Source: Dipetalonema caudispina (Eukaryota > Nematoda > Chromadorea > Rhabditida > Onchocercidae). Taken from it: a stretch of 64,000 nucleotides of DNA. The stretch's first letter is position 1. Every line of letters begins with the position of its first letter. The stretch spans positions 620,001 to 684,000 of the forward strand of contig JABVXV010000003.1 in the NCBI GenBank assembly GCA_013365325.1. The letters run 5' to 3'. The position numbers were made by a program, and so were the translations under genes. The notes below the pieces were generated by a model that saw only the letters and a list, made by a program, of their open reading frames with translations, ran no database searches and was not told where the DNA came from. Of this stretch, positions 52,101 through 64,000 are shown piece after piece.

Positions 52101-55100
52101 TAAGAGATTAAAACTTTGAGGTATGAAAATTTTGCAGTATTTCTAAAGATTCTGCATTTGGAATTCAACATGCTTCAGATGTCGTTCTATACCAATCATC
52201 AGTGGGGCGGAGATCGGTTTTTAAATCAGTAAATCACGTGTACTTCAGTCTTTTTGTTGTAATTGCAACAATTAATATAATCCTTCCATCCTCAGAAAAA
52301 GGCAAAATTTTTTAGTCATTATGATGGGATCACAAATTTTGAGAAATATATTTTGACATCTTTGTGCCCCATTGGAGAAGGTACTTGTAATTTAGTTCAA
52401 AAATCCATGAAATAAAGCCCGATAGCTACTGGGAGAAATGCGATGCAAATTCATGTTCAGTACACATTCATTGAAATTAAACTCATAATGGTGGTAAAGA
52501 TGAATAATAAATTTCTCCCCAGAAGAAATGAAACAAAGAAATAGTATCTCAGTTTTACAATTCAATTTCTATTTAATACAACTTCTGCTTTTATTTGGAA
52601 AGTGGTATTTATAGTGAAGGGTAATTTGTCCTTTAAAAATAGACAAATTAATTAAATAAAACAAGTATGGAAAATGACTATATCTTTAAATTGTATTGGG
52701 AGAAGTATAAATAATGAAATGCAAATCAACATATTCGGAGCACTCGTAACTTGTAGCGCAGCAGAAGCAACGGGAAAAATCGATCAATCAGCGGCCTATG
52801 ATCGAAAAATTTCCTTGATTTTGCTTGGCCAAAGTAATAAAACTATATCATTTTTATAACTTAACTTTGAACAATTGCATAGGAAGTACTACAAGAAGTC
52901 TATTGAAAAGAGCAATGTTAGACAATGATTACTTGAGATTTTCTTTGATTGAATTATATGTCAGGTTTGGTAAAGATTTCTAATTTGTTGGAAACAAATC
53001 AATCTGAGAGCAGAATGAACTAGGAGATGTTGTTGGCATACAAAGTTAGAAAGCTATGATACTAATATTCTATGAAATTTATTAATAATGAAGAATTAAT
53101 TTGTTGACATAAATTTAGCAGTTCAATCGACTCTTACAAATTTTTTAAAAAATGCGCATAAAAAGTTATATGCATGATTACTTGTAACACCTGAATTACT
53201 CTATTAAAGCGAGAAAAAACGTATGATGACAAGGAGCAACCATGTAGCAGACGAATTGATTGGCCAAGAGTAGGCCGATGTCTCAAAGCCCAAAGTGGCT
53301 TAGCCTAACCTAATTACGCCTCTTCCTTCTGCACCGTTAGAAAAATTGGTTTTTCAAAACATTTCTATCCTCGCTAGCAGTTTCATGGGTTTAAGTAATA
53401 ATATGTCTAATTCTCATCCTGCTTTGATGTTAGATACTACCGATATATTGGATATACATCAACCGATAACCATCACAATATGGCCTAAGTCCAAAGGTTT
53501 AATGCTTCATTCAAGCTGTTCTATTAAATTGAAGCAAACATCACATAAATCAATGAATGGGCATTTGCGCTGGCCAATGGCATCAAGCACATCTATCTCC
53601 GTAAGGGCCAAAAATGGGCAGAAAAGTTGATCGACTGGAACGAATAAATGGACACTACGGTGCATCATTTAAAATGAACTGAAGTAGGTGCAATTCTGAT
53701 TTCTTCCAATTGTTAACAGAAGCTGAAAATCACCAATACTACCCACAACTGGAAGCTAATATTCAATGTTCACGTGCTTAGAGAAGAAGTAGATGGAATC
53801 TCCGTAAGAATAATAAAGTAACATAAGAATTTACTATGACTAGAAGTAATTCAGTGTAGCAAATCTATTAAACTAGGCGTGTAAGCATATAGCTTAGCGA
53901 AACAGTTCATTTCATTTGAATTCTTCAGTTTTAAACTCCTTTTTTACATCGATGTGCTATATAAAAAAGTACAGTATTGCGGAATTTACAACAAGACAAT
54001 AATTTCCAATTTCTGCATTTAAAATGTATTTCCTGCAGACATCATGCAGCAAATCGCATGAACAGTCGCGCAGTAATAAAACAAAGCTGTATACATGCAA
54101 CGAAAATTTTGCAGGTGCACTGTTTTTGATAAATAATTTTCAAGCAGACTACTTGATATTTTGTCAGTAGAACTGGAAAATAAAAAAGTGCAGAGAATTT
54201 AAAATCTTCGGAGAATCCAAAATGATAGCAGACATAAAACACGGGACTATTTTGTCTAATAACCATAATTGCACACAAACGGATAATTTAGCCCGAAGAA
54301 TTCATTCAAAAAACGGACAATTTTTATTTTTACATATAGAATTAATTTATACGATCAAAAAGATGATATTTCGAAAGTGATAAATACAAGAAGGACAAGG
54401 AGAAGAATATCGCTTCCTAGTGATTACAGATGTGAATAAAAAGAAATCTTTGAGTAACATTGAATCAAATTGTAAAAATTTGAGAATGAAAGATTAAAAT
54501 GAGGTATCTCTGAATATTAATAACAGTTAGATTAATCGATCGCGAGTGAAACCATTGTTGAAAATCAAAAATATCATCAAAAAACACCAATGAAAACTTC
54601 CAACATGGAGAACGATTGGTCCCTACAATCAGTACGGTCTTGAGCTATCTTGAAATTGCACAAAAGAAAATTACAAGGAAGAATATTTTATACGGCAAAC
54701 ATTTTAAAACAATTCAAAAAACTTGTGACAAATGTTTCCTTATCGAGCTAACGGAACGATTTACAAATAGCCTTTTCATAAAACATCCATTTCAGCATCA
54801 GTGACTTTGCAAGGTCATATAATCTGAGAAAATATAAAATTCGAAAATTCCATGCAATTTTTAAATCAAAAAAATTCCACGATGAAATCTGGTATAGCGA
54901 TAATATACCTGAAAACATCATTTCAAATTATGCATGTTAGCGATGTGCTCTTTTCCATTTATATAATAAATGTTGCAGGGAAGAAATCGCAGAACGATCC
55001 ATATCGCAACTCGCAAACATAACAACACGAATATTTAATGTATTATACGATAGCTGAATGATCTTTTATATCAATTATTGTATGATTATCCAAAAACTTT

Positions 55101-56512
55101 CCCCTCCAGTGGACTGTTCACTTCTCCCTTACTTAGATTTAAGCTTTATCTTCTTCAATTTCCTCCTCATAAACATCATCGAAAATGAATGTAAGTCAAC
55201 ATGGATATATAGCGGTGCAAGAAATTTAATTCTTAAATATAGCTGCTGAAATAAGTGAAACACTTCAGTACCACTCTGGATACAGATGCAAAATATTATC
55301 AGGTATCGATTCATTTTCTTAGGCTCTTGAAAGTGATAATCTCCTGTTTTTAATTATGAGTGAAAGAGCACATGGAAAGGAAATTACTCACGGTAGTGAA
55401 CAATACAAACTTTAATCTGTTGAAGCTTGGACAAAAAGATACACTGATGTACACAATTAATCCAATTCAATGAAGTACGTGAATTCATCGATATCAGCTA
55501 ACTACTCGGGACAACCTTCTGTTCAGTCAACAACCAAATTCGGCCTTCCAATCCCTCAGCGCCCTCCACCTCTACACACTACTCAACTGCAGAGGCAATT
55601 GGTTTCAATAAAATTGAGGACGGGAAAATAGACTTCGAGAATATGCAGAAACCTTTCTTATCGCCAAACTTTACCTGAAGCCAGGAGAAGTCAAGCCAAA
55701 CTCATGGTCTAACATATCCAAACGCAAGTGTACTTAACGACAAGACTTCATTTCTCATATCTGAAACCATCAACTTGACGAAATGTATTTTCTGCATTAA
55801 AATGAGACTTATAACACTTCTTTCCATCTAGCTTTTAAGGATCCTGTATTCCAACGATGAGCATCGAGCGTCTAATAGCATTTAATCTAGAAAAAATTCC
55901 AGAGCATAATGAATCCAATATATGCAATTGTCAAAATTATCATTTTCAGTAGTTTTGAGCATGATGTTGGAAACGAAATTCACATTTATTTACTCGCATC
56001 CCACAATACAAACAACTTCCCCATAGAATTTAACAAACACAGTGATTAGTAGCGGATACTTGCAAGTACATTTGTTGAAGTTAGGAACACTGATCGATTC
56101 TTTCATACTATCGTTAAGACGACTTTCTCAAATATTATCTGATACTTACACAGAGTATCCGCTACTGAAAAATGATGTGGAGAATGATGCTCAATACAAC
56201 GTATACAGTAAGCGATAGTTAGGACTTTCACTAACTTCTTACTTTTTTAGGTCATTTTCATGAAACAAATAATAAATGTTAAGGATAGCAGCTAAGCAAA
56301 TAGTCCATCAAAAGTGCACCCAACATTTTTGCACTCCCGACCCATCGCATTTACAGAGCGAGCATTCTGAAAATTCGATTACTTAGTCGCTCACCACTTT
56401 GAACTCATATCCAGTAATAGAGTAATTCCTAAGCAAATAAGCTTCTCTGGTGCGGAACTATGCCCAAATGATATTTGTAACAAGAAATGCTTTCTATAAC
56501 AAAGTGTATACG

Positions 56513-56520
<8 letters not shown>

Positions 56521-56565
<45 letters not shown>
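56521..56565. repeat. (AT)n microsatellite
   Basis: About 22 AT units, some 400 bp downstream of the NRBP-like stop codon. Confidence 0.95.
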
Positions 56566-56568
<3 letters not shown>

Positions 56569-56967
56569 GAACAGTATAATCGTAAATAGGTGATAGCAGA
56601 GCTAATATACTTCCAAGAGTGAAAAACACTACGAATGTCAGAAACTTAGAAGAGTTCATTTGCTAAAATCGTTCCATCATTTCAGAACCTTCATACCTAA
56701 CAAAATATTCTTAAGTATTTGATACAGCACCTACAACGAACTATTCCACTTCAAATAGAAATCGGATTTAAGAAGACTTCAGAGATAATTAAACCAGACA
56801 AAATTTAAGCAAACTTAAAAGTTTTCACGAATTATGATTCCAAAATATGAAACATAAGGAAAAACAGTATAGTCACGACATCTAAAGACTTATTTTTTAG
56901 CTGCTTATACAAAGCATCTCCACGAAGAAGTGCAATTTGGTGTGATTACGGAATATAGGCTGTTTAG

Positions 56968-59900
56968 TCACAGCGTCGATGTAGATGCTTCTTGAACTAT
57001 TTTTTCATCCATCAAAGTACTATCAGTTGTATCTTTTGCAAGAGCTTTTGCGAATGCTTCTTCCACTCTTGCCTCATCGCTCTGCAAAACTTTTGAAAAT
57101 GCAAAAAAAAAAGCACTAGGCTACATTTTTTCAGATTTGAGTTGTAGAGTCGAACAACAAATCATATTAGACGAGTAAAAAATCAAAGGAAGGGACGAAC
57201 AAATAAAAGAAATGAAACCAGAGAAGTAATTGCAGTTGCAGGAAGACCAGTAAAAAATTGCAGAAATTTAAAGATTAAGTGTTAGAAGCAACAAGAAGTC
57301 TAACAGGTATGAAGTTTTTCCAGAAAAACATTTATGTAACGTACCTCAGCTATCAAACCATGCTGCACTAACTCGGCTGCTAATATACTTGCGGTATCAC
57401 TCTCAGTTATTTTGGCGGTCAACTGCCGGTTCATCATATCATCTAATTGAACAATTAATGTTAAAAGTGACCCTGCAAAGCATGACGCTTATCATGTGGT
57501 AACATGCAAAACAACAACGCATATATATAACAATAAAAAACTAGACTCATCAGTTGTAGCAATATTCGAATTCAAACAAAATTGAAATTGAAATACAGAT
57601 CATTTATCGACGGGTATTTCCCTATTATAAATTTGAAGTTACCGTTAAGTGTGACTGTGCATTTGATGATTGACCTGCTTTCTTTGTATTCCACCGGTGA
57701 ATCTGTTGGAGGAGAAGGTGTAGGCTCCGGTTTGTCACCATCTGACCCGCGATCTTCTGCAAAAATTTGCAAACAAACTTTAGTTTGAAGCTGATAGCAG
57801 TTATTGATTAGGATTTTAAAATTTGATTGAAGAGAAGTCACATCATATTTAGAAAAATTATCCAAGCACCATGTTGCTCTCCAACTATAGCGGACGAAGA
57901 TGTCGAAGCCGTCATTTTTTGATGATGCGGAAGAGGAGTAAATGCTATAAGCGGATAAATTCCATTACTAACATCCTCCAAAAATTTTTCCAGATCTATC
58001 TGAAAATAATCGTCTGCTGCAAGCACAATTACATGGACGAAAATGCAACCTAACGTTTGCTTTTCAAAAACAACTGAAGATGACAATATTATCTGTCAAA
58101 CTATTTAACTCATAAACTGGCTATCAGCTCAGACCAACAGACCATCACCACTAAGTAATTTGCAGTGCCTTCCCGATACGATGAAAAGTATACTTTATTA
58201 AGAAACAATACCTGAAAAGAAGGGACCTGATTATAGGCCATTTCGCGAAATCCCGAAGTTGCTGCAATGCGATTCGGATCCTCTACATGCAGATCATCTT
58301 CGTTTAAACTATCATTCAATTTCGATGAGACAATACAGTGAGCAGCCAATAATTTTAAAGAATGCACCTGAGTCAGATATCACTGTTAACTGTTTTGATA
58401 AAAACTATTGTCGGTTGGCCTAATGACTCATAAGTGTACTAATTCCACGAGCTACAAGCAAAAGCACGTCTCACGCTCAATACAGTTATTACTTTTAGAT
58501 AAAAAAGCAAATACAACTACTACCTCAAGCAAAATAGTATGGAACAATAAATCACGAGCAGTAGGCCTTTTAGATGGATCCTTGTTCAAACAGCTTTCAA
58601 TGAAATCCTGAAAGATAATTTCAACAACAAGGGCAAAAAAAAAATTATTGAATAGAAGTGCTTTTTTACAATGAATGCTTGAAAAATTTTCAAAACCCAT
58701 GTCAGCAAACACTCTATAAATATGAAATACAGTCCTTAATGTTAAATAAATTAAAACGGTCAAAGACCATCTAAACTGAAATACTAATAATAATTAAAAT
58801 TCTCACTTTTTGCATAAGATCTTCCAACGATTCCAGTCCTCTCCTAACCATCTCCTGAGAAACGATACTTGTATCAGTACCATTTGAAGAGCCGCACAAA
58901 CCCATCGGTAAAGCCATCTGAAAAGATCAACAAAAATTGCAGAAAACTCAAAGTATATGTTACAGGAAGCACAAGTCTGGAACCCGAGGCAAATAACTCA
59001 GCCACCGGTTCAAGCCGTTTTGTGGTCAGAACTTACACTACCTAATACTTAAGCTCATATTCGAGATTAAACTTGCCTCTAGCGCACATATTCCAAAGGA
59101 ATAGATGTCAGCTGGCGGAGCTACAGCATTACAATCTGGAATAAACTATTAAAAATCAAAAAAAAATCAGGAGTAATCAAAACTGCAAACGGCGATTTTG
59201 GTAGAGGAAATGGTATCCGTATCTGAAAAAACAAAAATTTATTCCGCAGACCCCAAAGAGAAAGAACTAAGAACAAGAGATCCCAACTTTTATCACGAGG
59301 CCACAACGAAAATTGCAATCTTGATTACAATTTCCCTAACAATATAATTCCTCATATGGAAAGCTTACGTTCATATTCAGGCGCAATGTAATGCATATTT
59401 CTGATATTCTCTTGAAACGTCTTCACATGATGTTGAATTGCAGTTGGAGCGACTAAAATAAGATTGCAGGTATGCATGTAAATTTCATGAAATACTAAAT
59501 CTTCGCCGTATCACATCTCGCTTCCATAAAACATTCCTTACTGAACAGACAAACAATCCAGTTCCATTATAATAACCTGTTCGGTTCATTCGTGCTTCAA
59601 AGATAAGCAGAAAATCGGTATAAAAATTTAAGTGATTTGAGTATCTCACCACAACCGATCTTGATCAAACCATTATGCTGAATGAACATCGTGTTGCAAG
59701 TAAGATTTGCGTGAACGACTGGGGGATTACATGAGTGTAAATAATTCAATGCGGAGAGAATTTGCGTAGTCCATTTTTTCCAGGCCTGAAAATGAATCAC
59801 TTAGAAAAGGTAATGAAAAGATCAAAAAAAGAAAAAAAAAATAGCAAAGACAAAAAAAAAAAGGTCCTGAGATGCTTAAAGTGGAAGATAAATGATACAC

Positions 59901-61980
59901 AAATCGAATTAGAAAGGTCGAACGCTATTCTTTTTAAGTCAGAAAAGCAAGACATTAATTAAATCAACCTTCAAATTTAAAGTAGCTCCAGATTTGCGAG
60001 TACGTTGTAAGAATCGTGCCAGTGAACCAGATGACATATACTCCGTTATGAATATTATCTGAAACAATACGAAGAAAGCTGATGTATGGAATCTAACTTA
60101 TGAACTTAAAAGCCAACCAAGCTTCAAGCGGTCAAAAAAAAAGTACCCCGCATCATTCCGTCCTAAAATGATCCTACTACTAATACATCATCGAGAATAA
60201 TATGAATAAGAAAATGACTAGAAGTATATCTATCCATTCCTACCGATTTTCGACAATGGTTACGAGCAATCTATCAACCTGTAAATACTGACCCGATGTA
60301 CTGACTATTGACCAATGATTGACCAGACCATAAAGTCCCCAAAATTTCCGGAATTTAAAACCAAAATCGCTAAAAATTTCCTTCATCCTTTTTCAAATCT
60401 TGCATATACTTTTCTAAACAGTGGGATGAAAGAAGAAAACAAACAATAGCTGTGTATCTCAAATCCAATTAGGCTCTAGCTCAAACAAAACTGAAAATTC
60501 TCAGATCATCATGATGACCACAAATTTATATCTAAACGAACCCTTGGCTTGTCGGATTTCGAATCTGTCCAGTACTTATGAAATTTAACAAGATTCGTGT
60601 GCACGAGATGAGTCAGCTTGTCGAAAACTGCATTTATATCTTCTTCTTGTGAACGAAAATTTTTGCGTTCTGAGAACAAGACCTCATTCCATACCACCTC
60701 GTTACCTGTTTCATTGTCCATTGCCAGGTAAGCATAATCGATCCCAGGAACATTACGTTGCTTCACTTGCTCACGCCGCTTACTCCACCTTTTGCATGGA
60801 CTTTCTTCTAAGATCTAGAAAAAAGATGACTGATACATAAAACCCAAGATGAAATGGATGTAAAATCCCTTATTTTACCTCTTTTGTAAGAAACAAAGTG
60901 GAGAAGTGCATAAGAAAGCTTTTTTTCAATAAAGATACTGTAAAAGAGCACTAAGTGCATTACAATAGTGACAATAAAGAGAAATTAATTGGCAGAAGAA
61001 TTGATTAATAATTCAAATATGCAGAGAAAAATTGACACGAATGTTTTCAATATTACGTTTAGGATCTCCTGACGTCCACCTTAAACGAAAGGAGCGACTT
61101 GAGATTAAGAGTAAAGTTGTGATTGAAAGGCCACGTGAAGTTTGTACGATAGGGTTTATAAAGAAAGAACAAAGACTAGGTCGACGTGGCTCTGTCTGCT
61201 GATATAAAGTTATACATCACTACTCAATAGTAATCATTAACTTCAAACATAAAACCAAATTTTTAAACCACCGAACAACTTGATTTCAAAAAACTATAAA
61301 ATCCATCATTCCAAGAGCAAACTTACCTCACCATTGTTGAAGTACAAGTGAGAAGTATCTAAAGACATGCCTATGGGCATAGGTATACTTTCCAACAGTA
61401 ACTGACCTACGTCAAGTCCAACGATGGATGATCAAGGGTGGGCATAGTAAACCCGCCCATTCAATCTGTGCAAGGGAGCATAGCACCATTTATATAAATC
61501 ATCGGTCCAGGTATCCTATCCCCTGCACAAATTCTGACTTTGGTATCTTTCAAATGGTTGTATGATTTTGTACCGGCACAACTTCATTAAATAGATTAAC
61601 CATTTTTAGCGCTTAATTGGAGCTTATCTCCATCTAAGAATTTTGGATAAAAAAATAATGGATGGTTAGAAGACAATTCCAAATACAAGCTTGTCCACCA
61701 TTTTCGTATGAGCAACAACGACTAACAAAGTCGGCGATTTCCAAAAAAGGAATAAGGAGAAACACGCTACATAAATCTCATAAAGGTTAATCTACAAGTT
61801 ATACTAACAATTCGGAATTATATAGAACTTCTTTTAACAAACCTCCTCAGCTCCTTCGCCTTCGGAATCACTATCCTTACTGTTACTGCCACCTTTTACA
61901 TCATGACCATGTTTGGCTGTCGTATCAGTTGTATGTGATGTGGCGGTCGAACCGACATTCGTTGAAGTCGCAGAATTCAT
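56968..61980 (-). CDS. NRBP-like pseudokinase (nuclear receptor binding protein family; HPO-11 type)
   Basis: Thirteen exons: 61980-61843, 60814-60542, 60058-59969, 59785-59650, 59452-59369, 59135-59077, 58917-58807, 58607-58524, 58367-58212, 57999-57870, 57756-57643, 57472-57345 and 57081-56968; 1617 bp, 538 residues, like human NRBP1. A low-complexity start (MNSATSTNVGS) precedes ILEESPCKRWSKRREQVKQR and NVPGIDYAYLAMDNETG. The kinase fold is clear: FITEYMSSGSL, TQILSALNYLHSCNPP, APPADIYSFGICALEMA and DPSKRPTARDLLFH. The catalytic motifs are gone: HAN replaces HRD, IGCV replaces DFG, and WNEV stands where the VAIK lysine should be. A C-terminal regulatory part follows (SLKLLAAHCIV, FLEDVSNGIYPLIAF, AAELVQHGLI). 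Known family role: scaffold pseudokinase in the cytoplasm linked to trafficking and ubiquitin-ligase adaptors. The intron after 59077 uses a GC donor. Confidence 0.95.
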
Positions 61981-64000
61981 GTTAACGATACTAGTCGTTA
62001 AAGAACAGTCGCAATTGCAAATGCTCAGATTTTCTATTTCACTTCTTGCTTCTCGGGAACGTATCGCTACAGCACTACAGTAAAGCGCTGTTGATGCTAA
62101 TGCTGCTATGCAGCTCCCAGTACAAGAAACTGCTGAGCAGCTTTCAAGACTGTGCCGATCATACGGCTTTAGCAATATATAAGGACGATTCAACTTGACT
62201 GCTTCAATGATTTAGAAGTTTCCGCGACGGCACGATTTTGTCGGTTGAAATGCTGAGCACAAGTGCTCCACGCGAAGACAAAACCAGGTCAGAAATTTGG
62301 TAAGAAACCTGCAACGACTCAAGCTCTTTTAACGTTTTTCCTGCGGTTGCAGTAGTTGCCAACGAGCCTAAATCAACTGTCGAAGGACAGATTAAAGAAT
62401 TGAATGCGTCCAAATGTGTTTAACTTCTCACCGTGAGTTCACTTTCCAGATGTGCTTATAAGTGATGTCAGCCCTGAAATACAAACAATTTTATGAACTT
62501 CGTAGACAGCAACATTATTGCCGGCGAGAGCGCAGAAAACGAAATGCTTTGTGTAAAACTTGACCTGTCAAATCATCACTTCCAGAATGCAGTGACAGTT
62601 GCACAAACAGTACGGTGAATAAATGATTAAACAGTGCCATTCAAAGCGCAGAACAGAATGCAACAAATGTTGCAAAAAATTTTTATTAACCTCAAAGAAC
62701 GTACCGTGAATAATGGTATAGCCTGCCCGACATCTCCTCGTTTTCTATGAAACAGAAAAGACAAGGAGAAATGTAATTGTTATTTTTCACTAATAAGAAA
62801 ATTGCAGCACTCGGAGGCATAATTATGCTCCAAACAAACTGATAATCTTGCGCCATCTCATACATTTCAATTAGACCACTCATCTTTTCACAATGAAATA
62901 AATATACAGCAAATCTAAATCTGGCTAACAGGAAAATCTTACCTAACTCAACTTGAGCCTTGAGAGCACAAACTGAGATACATATTTATAGACATCATAA
63001 AGGAATAGCTCACAAAGAATACAAAAGCAATGAATAAATAGTCACTAATCACGAACGGATAGGGCCAGATCACCCTGTTCATTGTTCCATCCGGTTATAA
63101 TTCATTCACTATTAAATAATGAATTGTTAAATAGCGTTCGCACTACCCTACAATCAGTTATTTTCGTGCTTTAGTTGTTGATTATGTTTATTTGATGATT
63201 CTACTGGTGATTGCCTAAATGTTTTTATACGCAACGCTTGGAAATAATGCTGACGTAGAAACGCTTGGATGGTTCCTAAGTTCAAAATATATCATCATAA
63301 ATAAGACTCTATTTGGCATATAAACGTATCGAGGCTGTTACATTAATTTCTGGGAGTTCTTGGAGGGAAACTAAGGAAAGAGAAGCCTTCTGAAATCCAA
63401 CAAATGCCTTCACAACGACATATAGTTCTTTCGCTAACATATTTGTCCTATACAGTCATTTAGCACAGCGATTTCCAACAGGATAACGAAACGAGCTGCA
63501 TTCATATCAATAGTCAGTGCAGAAATAGGAGGCAAGAATGCTGAAAATTCCTTGTAAGTGGTAGGCAACATGACGTGTTAGCCCATGAACGGAGCGCTAT
63601 AGACCGAAAGAAATTCCATTTAGTAGTAAATTAAAAAAGTTTTTGTTGCATTTAAGACAAGATCTACAAAAATAAGGGCATTTTATACAGGGAATGTCTG
63701 AGCAAAAGCGCAAAATGCAGTAGGGTACCGGTTGCTGCTGGCTCTTCACAAAAAACTGGGACGCAGAGTGTTAAAAAATACATGTTGCTGAGCAAAATGC
63801 ATCTGTAAAACCCTGAAATTGACTACACTTCACAACCCCCTCCCCTACAGGTATGCACAACACTAACCATCTCTTTGCTGTTGAACGTGGGATGTCGAAG
63901 TAACATCCCTCATCATTGGATTCCTTCCCTATACATAATGATAAATCACTGTAAACGTGATAAATTTCTGCGCCACTGATTGCATGATGTTCCCATCATT
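61981..64000. other. Upstream region of NRBP-like gene
   Basis: The frame of exon 1 stays open upstream of 61980 as far as 62193 (start MNRPYILLK), but its composition is serine and alanine rich and conservation begins only after the start I chose. A longer N-terminus is possible. I see no other gene in 62200-64000. Confidence 0.5.

Larger units (their letters stand above)
48653..56967. other. 8 kb stretch without a supported gene
   Basis: Lies between the first recognised MAGUK exon and the NRBP stop codon. A possible MAGUK 5' exon follows an acceptor near 48843. There is a 21-bp minisatellite at 49032-49131, an A run near 49518-49531, a T run near 52053-52066 and an AT microsatellite at 56521-56565. 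The longest open frames, at 50629-50982 (-), 51761-52171 (-) and 53346-53630 (+), have no family resemblance. More upstream MAGUK exons could be hidden here. Confidence 0.5.

Noticed and set aside
53346..53630. 94-codon plus-strand frame
   Set aside because: Low-information composition, no family resemblance, and no splice or promoter context; a decayed gene cannot be shown.
1..64000. Bacterial endosymbiont insertions, CRISPR, tRNA or rRNA genes
   Set aside because: Base composition and intron-bearing genes are uniform across the window, and I found no spaced repeats or RNA gene signatures by eye.

Overview
The window is nuclear DNA from an animal, most likely a nematode. It is AT-rich, every recognisable gene is split by introns of roughly 50 to several hundred bases with TTTCAG-type acceptors, and several proteins have well-known Caenorhabditis relatives (LST-2, the NRBP homologue HPO-11). 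Intron sizes and spacing suggest a spirurid or filarial worm, but that is an inference. I saw no CRISPR array, operon of bacterial type, rRNA, or convincing tRNA or transposon gene. All exon coordinates were worked out by hand from splice sites and reading phase; for complete genes the summed exon length is a multiple of three.

Layout. 1-3452 (+): 3' part of a POGLUT2/3 (KDELC)-like ER protein O-glucosyltransferase. 3483-5296 (-): a TMED3/7-type p24 cargo receptor, tail-to-tail with POGLUT, only 30 bp between stop codons. 7263-9071 (-): four-pass LAPTM4-like protein with a C-terminal PPPY. 9931-10985 (+): a partial copy of three POGLUT exons, almost identical to 1792-2760. 12482-17309 (-): a 15-finger C2H2 protein that starts with a NuRD-type RKQ motif, like ZNF521. 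19102-21104 (-): a tetraspanin. 22810-27183 (-): mitochondrial GUF1/EF4 (LepA) GTPase. 28624-31579 (-): a 405-residue protein I cannot name. 33440-38543 (+): LST-2/ZFYVE28 FYVE protein. 42008-48610 (-): a PDZ-SH3-guanylate-kinase MAGUK scaffold. 56968-61980 (-): NRBP-like pseudokinase. The rest, including an 8 kb stretch at 48.7-56.9 kb, holds only simple repeats and no supported gene.

The genes look like ordinary, unrelated eukaryotic neighbours. A loose theme is the secretory and endosomal system (POGLUT and TMED in ER/Golgi; LAPTM4-like, tetraspanin and LST-2 in endosomes/lysosomes), but nothing shows that they act as one system. The observations most worth checking are the POGLUT exon copy with a near-identical core and an older, diverged 3' flank; two introns with GC-AG boundaries; the NuRD motif on the zinc-finger protein; the altered C-terminal tail of GUF1; and the unnamed 405-residue protein.
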